A stretch of 64,000 bases of DNA from Hofstenia miamia (lineage: Eukaryota; Xenacoelomorpha; Acoela): the NCBI GenBank assembly GCA_004352715.1, contig SCFE01000114.1, positions 727,728-791,727 of the forward strand. The letters run 5' to 3'. Under the pieces are notes generated by a model. That model did no database searches. It saw only the letters and a program-made list of their open reading frames with translations, and was not told the DNA's origin. The translations under genes and the position numbers were made by a program. Below are positions 14,157 through 26,123 of the stretch, in pieces (positions within the stretch are counted from its first letter, which is position 1; every line of letters begins with the position of its first letter).

Positions 14157-14539
14157 TTTATTCTGTTTATCTTTGTACATTCTCTATGCTTACAGTCTGT
14201 AAATATTATTTACAATATATATACAAATAGTGTACATAATATATACAAACATATTTACAAATCTTATATATACAGATATGTACAAATAAAATAAACAAAG
14301 CTAAAACAATAATTAAAATAAACAACAAAAATTAATCAGTTAAAAGTAGGAAACAAAAAATGACATATTCTAATAATTTCGCCATATATTCAGTTTGTTC
14401 GAATATCCTAATTTGAATTGGTTGGCAAGCAGGTTTTGTAAATATGTTTGTATATATTATGTACACTATTTGTATATATATTGTAAATAATATTTACAGA
14501 CTGTAAGCATAGAGAATGTACAAGGATAAACAGAATAAA
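14157..14539. mobile_element. Foldback element with 105-bp inverted arms
   Basis: The left arm (14157-14261) and right arm (14435-14539) are inverted copies differing at one base, separated by a 173-bp AT-rich spacer. The arms include TTTATTCTGTTTATC at the outer edge and the palindrome GTAAATATTATTTAC. No target-site duplication is obvious and there is no coding capacity, so this is a non-autonomous foldback or MITE-type element, or a segment made by inverted duplication. Confidence 0.8.
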
Positions 14540-14973
14540 AAAACAATTTCATTACTATTGTAATATTTATTTAAAATAAACTAGAGGTCTTTCTGGAATG
14601 TTAGGATTGTCTGATTAACTCTGGAATTCTGTTTCGCTGAAAACTTTTTCACAATTTAGAATTCTAAGCATGATATCCGTATTTAAAGTCCACCAACTTA
14701 TTATTTAATTAAAACTTTTATTGTATCCAAGAAAAATGCTAAAGAATATGGAAAGAACCTGCGGGCACTGACAGGTGTTCCTTTATGGAAATTCTTTCAA
14801 ATGAATATAGGCTTATAGGAGGTGCTCTCAAAAAATCTAAATTTTTTATACAGTTTTTTCTTTAAAGAATTTCTTTAAGAAAAGGTTTTCAGTACTTCTT
14901 AAATATGCATATTGCACTCTTAATGAAATAAAATTTAAAATATTTTATCAAATTTACCATTTTTCGGATCCTA

Positions 14974-15250
14974 CACAATATTGGAATTTTCCCAATGACG
15001 TAATTGACAAAGTGGTTTCTTTGTTCAGCCGCCAATAGAAATGGCTAAAATTGGGAAAATTAGGATTGGCAAGTGTAATAGCAGGCTATTTTTCTTAAGT
15101 AGACGAATAATGGAAATCAAATTAAAACCGTTTTTAGCTGACTAAATGTCAGAGAAAATTGATACGCTCTTTCGTTATGATTGACACGTATTTGCGGATT
15201 ATTTTGCCTGCAATTAAAGCAGAAATATATTATTTTCTATGAAAATGCCT
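14974..15250 (+). repeat. 277-bp direct repeat, copy 1
   Basis: It begins with CACAATATTGGAATTTTCCC and recurs without a visible difference at 15272-15548, across a 21-N gap. The pattern is that of two contig ends covering the same sequence that were not merged. Confidence 0.9.
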
Positions 15251-15271
15251 NNNNNNNNNNNNNNNNNNNNN
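15251..15271. other. 21-base assembly gap
   Basis: A run of 21 N between two identical 277-bp segments. Confidence 0.99.
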
Positions 15272-15548
15272 CACAATATTGGAATTTTCCCAATGACGTA
15301 ATTGACAAAGTGGTTTCTTTGTTCAGCCGCCAATAGAAATGGCTAAAATTGGGAAAATTAGGATTGGCAAGTGTAATAGCAGGCTATTTTTCTTAAGTAG
15401 ACGAATAATGGAAATCAAATTAAAACCGTTTTTAGCTGACTAAATGTCAGAGAAAATTGATACGCTCTTTCGTTATGATTGACACGTATTTGCGGATTAT
15501 TTTGCCTGCAATTAAAGCAGAAATATATTATTTTCTATGAAAATGCCT
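15272..15548 (+). repeat. 277-bp direct repeat, copy 2
   Basis: Appears identical to 14974-15250. After this copy the sequence continues into unique DNA, whereas copy 1 ends in the gap. That is expected for an unmerged contig overlap. Confidence 0.9.
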
Positions 15549-16430
15549 CGCAAATTGATTAGTTGCGATTGTAATACACGCGTTTAGTATCAAGGACATG
15601 CTGGAATACAACGGATATTGGTAATTGATTATTCACCGTTAATCCAACGCTACATTATGTCGTATTAGTTAAAATTTCAAAATTTATATTTTACACGCAA
15701 GGATGTATATAGTTTAATGCATTGATTCACATCTATTCTGATATTTCAAAGGTTGCTCTTGACATATCAATTCATAGTTTTATAATATTTGTCACTTGGA
15801 GGCATTTCCAATAATTTTGGCATTTAAATTCATAAAAAAGAAAATAGAATGAATAACAACGTATGAAGTTAGAGAATGGTAAAGTTTCACGGAGATTTGG
15901 TGCAGACTTGGACTTGCATTCATAGGTTTTCTTGACATAGATATTAGATTATATCAATAATAATTCAAGGTTGGTATAGCAAAAAGAATATATCAGTTAA
16001 ATAATAAAACTGATTGTAAAGAACTTCAATAAAAAAGCATATTAGATTTGCTGAATAAAAGAAAATTGTAATTATCACACACACGTATTCTGACAGATTA
16101 ATTCGTCACTACATAAATTCTTGTCTCTCAAAAAGATTTTTAGTTTTTGAAGTAAATTACAAACAAAATTAACCGTGTTCATTTATATAGTATTTTTGGT
16201 TAACAGCTAATTGAAGCACAGTGCAAATTAATTTTTGAGCGTTAAAAAACAAAAAATATATGTATATCCAAAATTCAATTATAAATTTGAATTTATTTTT
16301 AAGAATTACCCTGGAATAAATGTGAATTTTACTGCTACATGCATGTGTACGAGCTTTAATACTTTAAAGTATGGAAACTGTATAAACAATGAAATTTTTC
16401 TAGAAAGACACATTAATTTGCCCGACACTG
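15549..16430. other. AT-rich DNA, no gene seen
   Basis: Only short frames. A (TA)n-like tract follows at about 16433-16490. Confidence 0.6.
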
Positions 16431-16510
16431 CATATATACATATATACATACATATATATATATATATATACATGTGTATATATAAATGGTTGCTTGACGT
16501 TAGAATATAA

Positions 16511-16536
16511 CGGCTTCGACTTTAAATCATCGTAAG
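16511..16536 (-). ncRNA. Degenerate hammerhead-like core of a PLE
   Basis: The minus strand reads CTTACGATGATTT, then AAAGTCGAAG: the order CTNANGA, short hairpin, GAA, as at 40327-40351. It lies about 75 bp downstream of the GIY-YIG frame in the same orientation, where PLEs carry hammerhead ribozymes. The third core base (T for G) and the last A of GAAA are altered, so it should be inactive. Confidence 0.4.
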
Positions 16537-16611
16537 CATAAAAATAATGAGGTAATAAATTTACAATAAATACATTTATAAATTAATATTGCATGCACTT
16601 TTAAAATATAT

Positions 16612-17170
16612 TTATTGTTCAAATGCTTTGCTGTTTGTAAAATAGTTGATCTTTTTAGTTTCCTTAACGTATATAGCTATAGGATAGTTTGATTTTAGTT
16701 TTCTTCTCTTGCAGTATATTTCTGACCTTAGATACCCATTTAGATGTTCTTTTACTCTGGTTCCTAGATGTCTTTTAGTTTCTCCAATATATGATTTTTC
16801 ACAATCATCACATTGGTGTTTATACATTAAGGAAGAACCTAATTGTTTTTTGTAATTCCTGACTCACATTGCTCTATGTGTAAGACAGAATATTTACATT
16901 CTGTATAATTTAGCATCACAGTTAAGCAGACATTGAAGCTCTTGTGACATTGTTTTTCTTCCATTGAAAAGCACTAAAACCTTTCAAAGGCTTATTGGCA
17001 TTAAAAATTACTGAAATAATGGCAAAAGTTTTTGAATCTGTTCAATCGTTTAAAACAGGTTTGTCTTCCAAATAAAATGAATCATCAATATATTTAAAAA
17101 TGTTTAAGAGCTTCATTTCGTTTTCTGTACTTCAGAACGTTTTGCACATGCAAAGCTTGAATTTTAGAGA
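16612..17170 (-). pseudogene. Penelope-like element: RT and GIY-YIG remnant
   Basis: Minus strand. The upstream part (17081-17092) encodes YIDD within FKYIDDSFYL, the reverse-transcriptase catalytic block. After stops and frameshifts, a KPLKGFSAFQWKKNN stretch follows. The final 71 codons (16612-16827) contain QCDDCEKSYIGETKRHL then RVKEHL, the zinc-finger-like Cys pair and YIG motif of the GIY-YIG endonuclease fused to PLE reverse transcriptases. The tail holds YPIAIYVKETKK, like the AEAIYIKE tail at 45270. Active elements encode RT plus endonuclease in one chain of several hundred residues; here only pieces remain. The RT-then-GIY-YIG order and the following hammerhead-like core make the family call firm. 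Confidence 0.8.
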
Positions 17171-20100
17171 TTACTCTAAATTCCTGTAAAGGAAGAGCAG
17201 TGATAATGCATTAAGTATAACAAGTCTCAAAAGAACTGTAAACTGGAGCAAGCAGATCGTGGGGATAATAAATCGTAAGAAGTTTTATAGTATACATTTA
17301 CATGAAAGATAAACTTTTGAATTTATTTCATGCGTAAGTTATAGCGAATCGGCTATAAAGTTAATGACTACTTTTAAGAACTTGCAGACAACAGTAAGAA
17401 AGTGCTAACGTAGGTACAGTTCAAATTTATATTATGAAGTCAATATTTCTTATGTTTATCGAAATGTATAATGTCGCTATAGTTGTTAACACGGGTAAAA
17501 ATAAATATAGATTTGTCAGACATTATCTACACCAAACAATAAATGTAAAATTTAAGAGGATGCGTTTTAATAAGCGCTTTCCAACAAAGAGAACAAAGAA
17601 TTAATAAGTCAGGCTAAATTAATTCCTTCAGTACCACTGGTCATTAAATTTTGACGCCATTTAGGTTTCAAAATTTCTGCAGTACTTGACCAAACATGTG
17701 AATTTGGATAATGATTCAGTTTTGAAACTCTTAAAAACAGCTATATAAAGTTTGTGTATACACTAATTTGCTATTTTCCTTGATCAATATGGATCTGTAC
17801 ATATTTACTTAACCAAAATCTGGGTGTCATTGTCCCCACCACGTGCATATCTTTCAACTCAACTTTTAAATTTATGTGGAAATACCAAATTATTGGATAT
17901 TAGATTTGATTTAATATAACTCATAATTTATGTGAAATATTGGCAGTACGCGTAATAGTGAATAATTAAGACAGCACCAAAATTGATGAATGACAAAAAG
18001 ATAATTTAAAGCCGATAGATGGAAGGCAAGTCAACTGAAGTGAACGTAACGCGGCTTTTTACGTGTTTGAATGGAGATGTCGTGATTGGAAGAGAGACAC
18101 GCTCCGCTTAACTCCTTTGAATGATACATTGTATTGATTGAAAATTAATATATCTTGGTGGACAGTTGAGAAGATGCCCAGCTGTCACTAATAATATTTA
18201 ATTCAATTTATATTCTCAAACAGTCGTCAACACCATCTCCTCAGATAAAAACCATTCTTCTCTTCATTTAAATGAAGCTATAATAAAGCCCACTATGTTC
18301 ACTAATCCACCATTGAATGAAGCCCATTATATTGATCTTGCAGATATAAAGCGGATTTAATCATAAGCTATATAGATTTTTGCCCCTAATCTCCTTAAGT
18401 AATTGATTAATTACAACAAGATTATAAACAGGGCTGAAAGGGAGACTTGATTGACAAAGGGGTGGGGGCATTGGTGATTCCCCACTGGGATAGATACGTT
18501 AGGTTAAGTAGCTAAGCAATTTAAAACTGTGAGACTAGAGTAGAGAAAAAATGGGAATTCACATGAAGCATGTTACAACAACATTAAAAAATATATGGTA
18601 TTAAGTAGAGACTAATTACTCAACTGAAGAAGGTCAGGTTGACAACAATATCATACTAATTTAGAGCTAGTGTTAATAAACCAACATCAAGCTTACGAGC
18701 TAAATGAGAATTAGGATATTCTACCAAAAATTGCAATAAGAGCTGAAAGAGAAAGGTAGAAGAGATTTAGTAGGCAATCAAAAACCAAAGGCATTTCTTC
18801 TTGTAGATTTGAGAAGCAGTAAATGAAGACACTTTCATTAGAGTTTTTAAAAAGCTTGTATAATCTCCTAACTGAAAACAATGTCCATCTGAACTTTTTC
18901 AAGGTAGAAATAATTTTAAATAAATTTTTCATGAATGTACATGTGCAAGCAAGATTACTATTTCATCAAAATGAGACCAAAAATGCATTTATACACATTT
19001 TATATATCTATTAGATGAATGAGGTAATCGTTGAGAAAACATTAGACCAAAGTCAAACTTAATCACAGCTTACTTCAATAATCAGAGAGTACAGATATTC
19101 ACACTAAGGCAAGAAGACTTTAACAATGGTACTCTAATATTTACTACTGGAATGGTTTCTATTTTATATATAAATATATATATATATATATAATTTGCTA
19201 CATCTCTCTATTTAAAAAGGGTATGTTTGAAAAATATTATTAATGATGTTTCATCTAAATGAAATAAGAAAAAATTTATAGTATGATTCTACACTCTTGA
19301 TGGGCTTCCTTTGCCGTCCCTGATTCGAAGTTCAAACGCAATTATTCGAATTTCAACAATCGCTTTTCATTGCTAATTGTTGTTAATGCTTTTAAATAAT
19401 TAAGATGCATATTAAGCTAAATGGATGGGAAAATTCTTCATTCTACTTCTGGCCAAGAGCCTATAAAACATCACGAAATGATAGATTTTTCTTAATAACT
19501 ATCACTTGTTTAGTCATATTAACATTGATTTTATTTTATCCTCTCCTCTTACAATCTTAAAATAAATGCTATATTTAATGAAAAATAAATTTCATTAAAT
19601 GTTTTCAAATTTTAAATTTTACATTTTCCTTATCAAAATTACTCAATTAAATGGGTCATGCCTTTAACGCGTCGGCGTCCAAACAAGTTATAATCAACCT
19701 AATGTACTTAACTAATTTTATTTAATTAGTTTAAATAAGCAAAAAGAATTAATTGAATTTAACGTGAAATTATGTTTAATGAGCAATTTGACGTATGCTT
19801 AAATAGCTATCAATTTTAGTCTGGTAATGTTTTTGCAGATTTTTAGTGTCTCTTGATTAAAGAATTAATACCTCCAAGTTCAAAATGTTGAGTCTCATAC
19901 TTCTAATGAATACACGAAGTAAGAGGTAATTGCTGCAATTTATAAAGAACTTATTCTTAGCTTGCAAAAGTAGGTGTGCGAAAAAAATGCATCTCGATAT
20001 CCAGTTGTGAGAAGCTAGCACAATGATAATGTAAAACATTGGGTCACATGTACGAAGCCATTGGGAGCCCAATGTGCAGAAAAAAAATATAATCAAGCAA

Positions 20101-21387
20101 CGATCCATAGTAGTGGAAGATTTTAGCATACGTTCAAAACGTAATCAACGCCTGAAACAGCTCTACTAAGCACATTAAGAAACCTAATTAAAGTTCTAAT
20201 TCTTGCAACTAACTAGTGAGCTATCTGATCTGTAAAAACAATGAAATAAGATCTGACATGGGTTTTAGTTACTACAATATTTAAGGAATTTTAGAACATA
20301 TTGGTGTCAATGCAACACAGATTCGATCAATTGAGGACTTTTCGTTATTCTAAAGTAGAGTGTATGGAGGTAACTATGAGGCAAAAATGAAGAATATCAT
20401 TTCAAATGCCGAGAATGAAGTTGTCTGCAGCACCATTCACTCTCCTCCATATCATGTTCTGTAATTGCATTCACTTGTACAATGTTTATTTCATTATTAA
20501 TATTACTACATGGGGATAAATACATAAAATGGAATAATTTTATATATACTGCACATGCACATACATATATATTATAATTAGTATTTATTTATATATGCAT
20601 TCAATTTGTATATGCTATTAATGAGTTTTATTGAATCTTTAGTCAGATATATTTTCACATCTGAAGTCAACTGAGTAAATCACTTCCTACAATGATTTGT
20701 CTCCCAATTCCTTCTCAAATATAATTTTGAATGCCATACAACGAATTGATGTTGCATGTCAATTATGGGACGGCGCCACATATTAATACATTGATGACAG
20801 GCTGTGAAGAATATATAAAACTATACCCTCAAATTTATCAGCACTTTTGAAATATCCAAACCCACGAAGTATTAAAAAACTGTCCAATCCGTGAGGGATA
20901 GCTAACCCGCGTCCACCCTGGGAGAAGATATAATTTAAAGGTAGAAATTTATGTTTATGCTCTAAAATGAAGTGCTACAAGGCCTGGAATCTTAAAAATC
21001 AGCATGAGTGGTGACTCAGGACAGAACAGGTCAATCGCTTACAAACTGAACAACAACTCCAATGTGCCGAAATTTCAACGTATATTTCGGACCATGTACA
21101 TATAATTTTTTTCTTAGTGAGTACTGCATTCCGTTTGAAAGCAGTAGCAACAAGATGTGCAGTGCATATGCGTGTATAGTTGCATGTATGAGTTTTTGAT
21201 ACAACATTTAACAGGAATGCTTAACATTCATTTTGGAGTTATATGGTAGATGAAATGTCTGATATTCACAAAATTACTGTATACAAATTATCAACAATCC
21301 ATCCATGAAAAGCCAAATGTTGTGAATACATGATTTGGATTGTTACAAAGTATACAATATGGCTTAGTGCTAAACTTTTTTCAATAG

Positions 21388-21388
<1 letters not shown>
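17171..21388. other. AT-rich DNA, no gene seen
   Basis: Short frames only: 18823-19014 (+), 18711-18932 (-) and the 90-codon 19857-20129 (-), none recognisable. A short (TA)n tract lies at about 19166-19192. Confidence 0.55.
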
Positions 21389-21419
<31 letters not shown>

Positions 21420-21655
21420 CAGTCGTTCCCACATTAAATAAAGATTTATCTGATATTTCAGACAATGCTTAACTTTTCTACTTATGATGCTACATAGTGG
21501 TTATTTTCTAACTTTCTAATAAAATTCATGTTTGGTGGTATTTGACTTACATTTTTAAATGATAATTAAAAACTACTTTGCTTATGTAGATGAAAACTTT
21601 GAAAAAAATAGAAAAAATGATTAAATTATGGGGTGACTAATAAAGTGAGACCGGC
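21420..21655. mobile_element. Tc1/mariner-type MITE between TA tracts
   Basis: The left end CAGTCGTTCCCAC and the right end (opposite strand) AGCCGGTCTCAC form an imperfect inverted terminus, continuing into similar AAATAAAG and TTTATTAG sequence. Both ends abut TA inside (TA)n microsatellites, the target dinucleotide of Tc1/mariner elements. At 236 bp with no coding frame it would be non-autonomous. The inverted repeat is weak, so it could be an aged copy or a coincidence. Confidence 0.45.

Positions 21656-21725
<70 letters not shown>
21656..21725. repeat. (TA)n microsatellite
   Basis: About 70 bp of TATA with one CA interruption. It separates the MITE from the dispersed repeat that follows. 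Confidence 0.95.
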
Positions 21726-21728
<3 letters not shown>

Positions 21729-21730
21729 AA

Positions 21731-22453
21731 TATAAATGTATATACATTGCACACATCTATGAAAAGGTATATTTAAATATACTGAAAATTAACAACTATA
21801 ATTATTATAATACATTTTTTAAAATTTTTATTAATATGAATATATTAGTTCAGCTACATGTATGTGCATGCACATTGATTTCTAAGTAAATATTATCATT
21901 AATGTGTAGGAACATCTTCGGAAAAAGTTTAGTGGCATTAACCGAATTAAGTGACCTCATTTGAAGTAGACATCCGCATTTTTAATGGCTCCTAGGGGAG
22001 CATTTCATACTATAGGCCACAGACAATTCCAAAGAATTTTTGCTAAAAGAAATTTCTGCAGCTGCTGGTGGTATAATTGCTTCCAACTAGCTATAATTTT
22101 ATTTTTTTAATTATATTTCATATTTTTAAATTTGTTATTAGTTAGTAACATTTAACTAGATTGACTTAGCATGTAGGAGAATTTGAACACAGTAGCGCAT
22201 TTTAGGGGCACAAAAAATGTTCCTCTTTCAAGTTAACAACATTGATTTTTTGGTAAAAAATATTATATTTTATAAAACAATTTAAAATCAAGATGATAAG
22301 AACTTATTTTTTGCAACATTTGAGAGATACTGGAGGGCGTCACCATTGAAATTTCGCTCTCAGAAACTCTTGATTTCACTAGTGTTTAAAAAATAGAACC
22401 AAATCGAGTCAGAATCAGTTAAAATAATTCACAAATTTTACAAATTTTAAAAG
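21731..22453 (+). repeat. Dispersed repeat family X, copy 1
   Basis: Starts at TATAAATGTATATACATTGC immediately after a (TA)n tract and matches 25355-26123 with scattered substitutions. It lacks an indel of roughly 45 bp present in copy 2 at about 25789-25830. No coding frame or terminal inverted repeat is visible. The true right boundary is unknown because copy 2 runs into a gap. Confidence 0.9.
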
Positions 22454-23761
22454 CAATACGATTGCTACTATCAACATGTAAGAGAAGCTAATTAAAAATT
22501 TTAAAATTGGAAAATGTTAAATTTATGCCTAAAATCAAGAAATTGTAAAGTAAATTGTTTAATTTCCGCAGCTTTCAAATCGATTTGCATATTAATTTTG
22601 CCGTCCAATAAAACATTATAGATAACTCTCTACGGGATGTTGGTAAAGGCCCAATACAATCACTTAATTGACTGCAAAGAACAAACAAATTTATAATGTC
22701 TAAGATAAAAATGAAGAAATAGTACAAAATAATGAACTTCCTCGCAGAAGTATCAACATATACTGCTTTCAATAAATCACGTGAGTTATTAATAGGTCTT
22801 ATCACATACCAGTTAAAATTAATTTTGAGATGAATGCTTAGTTAATCTTTACATTTTCTTAGATTGATTTTCGCATAAAGTAAGATGACATAGCGATGAG
22901 ATTTCTATTATTTATTAGAAATATATTTCATTAAATACCGATCTCTTAACAGAGGTGTTAAGATTATGTTTCCTTGTGGAAGTCACAAGGGTATATTTAA
23001 GTTATTTAGGTAATGATATCGTTTTAAACTTAGAATTAATTCAGAATTTGACTCTCTCCCAATTTATGAAGCTGTCTAAGATGACTTAGCAGAAGAAAGT
23101 TTTCGATTGTATTTTTAATTATGGAACTTTCATTATCACTATACATTAGAGTAGCGTCCACTTTCAGCACGAGAGATAACTTACCGTAGAGACCTCAACT
23201 TTGTAAGTCGTCTGAGAGTCTACCCAACTTTCCACACATACTAAATCTAAGATGTAGACAACCCTAATCACAATGGCTAGATGAGCTTATTAGAAAATTC
23301 TAGAATAATACTCGAACATAATTTGGTATCTATATAAGAAAATTTACGGAAAGCCCTTCTTCCCAAAAATATGCTATCGGCAGCTCAGAAAACAATTAGG
23401 AATATCTCTAAGATTCCAATGCGAATAAGATACTTGATGTTATATATCCAATGTATTTTTGTAATTTGACCTTTCGCCAATTTTCATTGTTTCAAATCCA
23501 TTAATGTTTTGAAACATGTTCCAAGGCGTCTTCAAAATGAGGTGTATGTATGAAATCTTATTATATTGTACATCTCCTTAATCTTAAGTATTCAGTTGAT
23601 ATTTTTATGTGCATATTTTTTACAATGGCACTGGAAACACATATTCAAACCAAATGTAATTTAGAAAACTTCAGGTCTAATTAGTACTTCTTGATAGTTA
23701 CTCGTAGGAAATGATGGATATGACCTGCGCCCACAATGGTGCAGGTGTGATTTCACCCACA
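22454..23761. other. AT-rich DNA, no gene seen
   Basis: Includes a 76-codon minus frame (22575-22805) without recognisable motifs. Nothing else can be supported. Confidence 0.55.
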
Positions 23762-23769
23762 ATTCACAC

Positions 23770-24032
23770 TAGAGGTTTCCGGGCTGGCCCGATACTCGCG
23801 GGCTGTGGACGGGAACATGCGGGCCGCAATCACAAGGACGGTCGGGTTTAAAATTTTTGACCAAACATTGTTTCTTGTTTGAATTATACTCTGTTGGTAG
23901 AAAAATGGACTATCATTACACTATTACATTTTACGTATAGGGTAATGTATAACTGTATATAATGTAAAGGAATTATGACACCGTTTTTAAAGAGAACATG
24001 TAAACGAGCGAGTTCGGCAATAAAAACCACTA
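23770..24032. mobile_element. hAT MITE with perfect 8-bp target duplication
   Basis: A 263-bp element with ends TAGAGGTTT and AAACCACTA (inverted repeat TAG[A/T]GGTTT), flanked on both sides by ATTCACAC (23762-23769 and 24033-24040). The left subterminal 75 bp is strongly GC-rich with repeated CGGGC-type units, as hAT subterminal repeats often are. There is no coding capacity. The exact octamer duplication indicates a fairly recent insertion by a hAT-type transposase supplied from elsewhere. Confidence 0.8.
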
Positions 24033-24040
24033 ATTCACAC

Positions 24041-25327
24041 TAGTATGCCCATTGCCCACCCCATTTACACCAATGACGTAGATATCCCACATATGTTTTC
24101 GCCAACAGATTGCATATATTAGCATGCTACATTTTAAAATAGGCTTCCGAGATGAGACATTCAACAAAAGGTGTGAATACTGCAGTTGTGTAAAATGTCG
24201 TAAAGCGATTAATAATGACCGCATTTTGAATCTTATGATGAAACTTAATACACTGGAAGGAAACGTACGTCATCAATAAATTAATTCCGCCACTATAGCT
24301 TATTGAGTGATAACTAATGTCCCACAATGGGTAGAAACTATTGCAAGCAAATATTGGTATCAAATTGTCATAAATTACATTGATTAAAGTTGTATGAATT
24401 GTTACGTGGCTATATGTAAAGAATCAAAAAAATTTTCACACGGTGGATGGTCGTTATCTCAGATGAAAAAATCTTAATGATTGAATGCTAATTAGTAAAA
24501 ATAAATAGCACTATCTTACAAAATTTAGCCTAGATTGTAAAAAATTGATGCAGAACAATTAAACCAGAAGGAAAGTCTGGTCTAAAAAGAACCTGGTTTC
24601 AATATCCAATTCCTTTCAAAGTATTTTTGTACATTATTTTTTGTCTTGATTCAAGCCATTTCAAAATCCATCAAGTGTATAATGTTGTCATCAGTGGGAC
24701 GAGTGAAGATGGTAACTGATTGTCTTGGCTTATCTGTGTTGATCAATTCAATGTCAATATAGCAAAGCTTTTGAGAGAATAGTTAGCTTTATGGGGCTGA
24801 GTTACTCAATGAAAACAGAAAAAACGCTTTTAACAACGTTATTGAATCTCAGGAAGAAGCATAAGTGTCTTCTCTATATCAATAAAGATGCTATTTTAGG
24901 TTATTGTTTTATAGAAAGGTTAAATTACCCATGAACATTGTTAGATGCGTGAGCATTCCGCTTCAACGATGAACAATTGTTACTGTAAAGCAAGACTTAC
25001 AATTAACTTTTTCAGACTGATAACTCGATTTTCTTTTTCCATTAAATAATATTCACACTATATATAAGGAAAGATCCCCCACAAATATTGAAACAATTCT
25101 GCTATTCAATTAATTATAACGATACACAATAGGATTATCCGTACCACCATACTAATTGTTAACAATATTTAAAAATATTTTGAAAAAAATTTCTTTGATA
25201 AACACAACAGCCGCTGGATATAACTGTCACATGCAGGGAAAATTACTGGATAGAAAAGGCATGTCTTGGCACATTAAATATATAAATTCATTTAACAATC
25301 TGGAAATAATTTTATATGCATAATTAT
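24041..25327. other. AT-rich DNA, no gene seen
   Basis: Minus frames at 24030-24224 and 24127-24363 are unrecognised and overlap each other out of frame. A (TA)n tract follows at 25324-25350. Confidence 0.55.
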
Positions 25328-25354
25328 ATATATATATATATATATATATAATTA

Positions 25355-26123
25355 TATAAATGTATATACATTGCACACATCTATGAAAAGGTATATTTAA
25401 ATATACTGAAAATTAACAACTATAATTATTATAATATATTTTTTAAAATTTTTATTAATATGAATATATTAGTTCAGCTACATGTATGTGCATGCACATT
25501 GATTTCTAAGTAAATATTATCATTAATGTGTAGGAACATCTTCGGAAAAAGTTTAGTGGCATTAACCGAATTAAGTGACCTCATTTGAAGTAGACATCCG
25601 CATTTTTAATGGCTCCTAGGGGAGCATTTCACACTATAGGCCACAGACAATTCCAAAGAAGTTTTGCTAAAAGAAATTTCTGCAGCTGCTGGTGGTATAA
25701 TTGCTTCCAACTAGCTATAATTTTATTTTTTTAATTATATTTCATATTTTTAAATTTGTTATTAGTTAGTAACATTAACCTAGATATTAAAAATGAACAT
25801 ACTGAAGTAGAATGAATTGTTGAAATTAGATTGACTTAGCATGTAGGAGAATTTGAACACAGTAGCGCATTTTAGGGGCACAAAAAATGTTCCTCTTTCA
25901 AGTTAACAACATTGATTTTTCGGTAAAAAATATTATATTTTATAAAACAATTTAAAATCAAGATGATAAGAACTTATTTTTTGCAACATTTGACAGATTG
26001 TGGTGGGCGACACCATTGAGATATCGCTCTCAGAAACTCTTGATTTCGCTAGTGTTTAAAAAATAGAACCAAATCGAGTCAGAATCAGTTAAAATAATTC
26101 ACAAATTTTACAAATTTTAAAAG
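25355..26123 (+). repeat. Dispersed repeat family X, copy 2
   Basis: Second copy of the 21731-22453 repeat, in the same orientation about 3.6 kb downstream and also right after a (TA)n tract. It carries an extra segment of about 45 bp near 25789-25830 and is truncated by the 1-kb gap. Confidence 0.9.
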
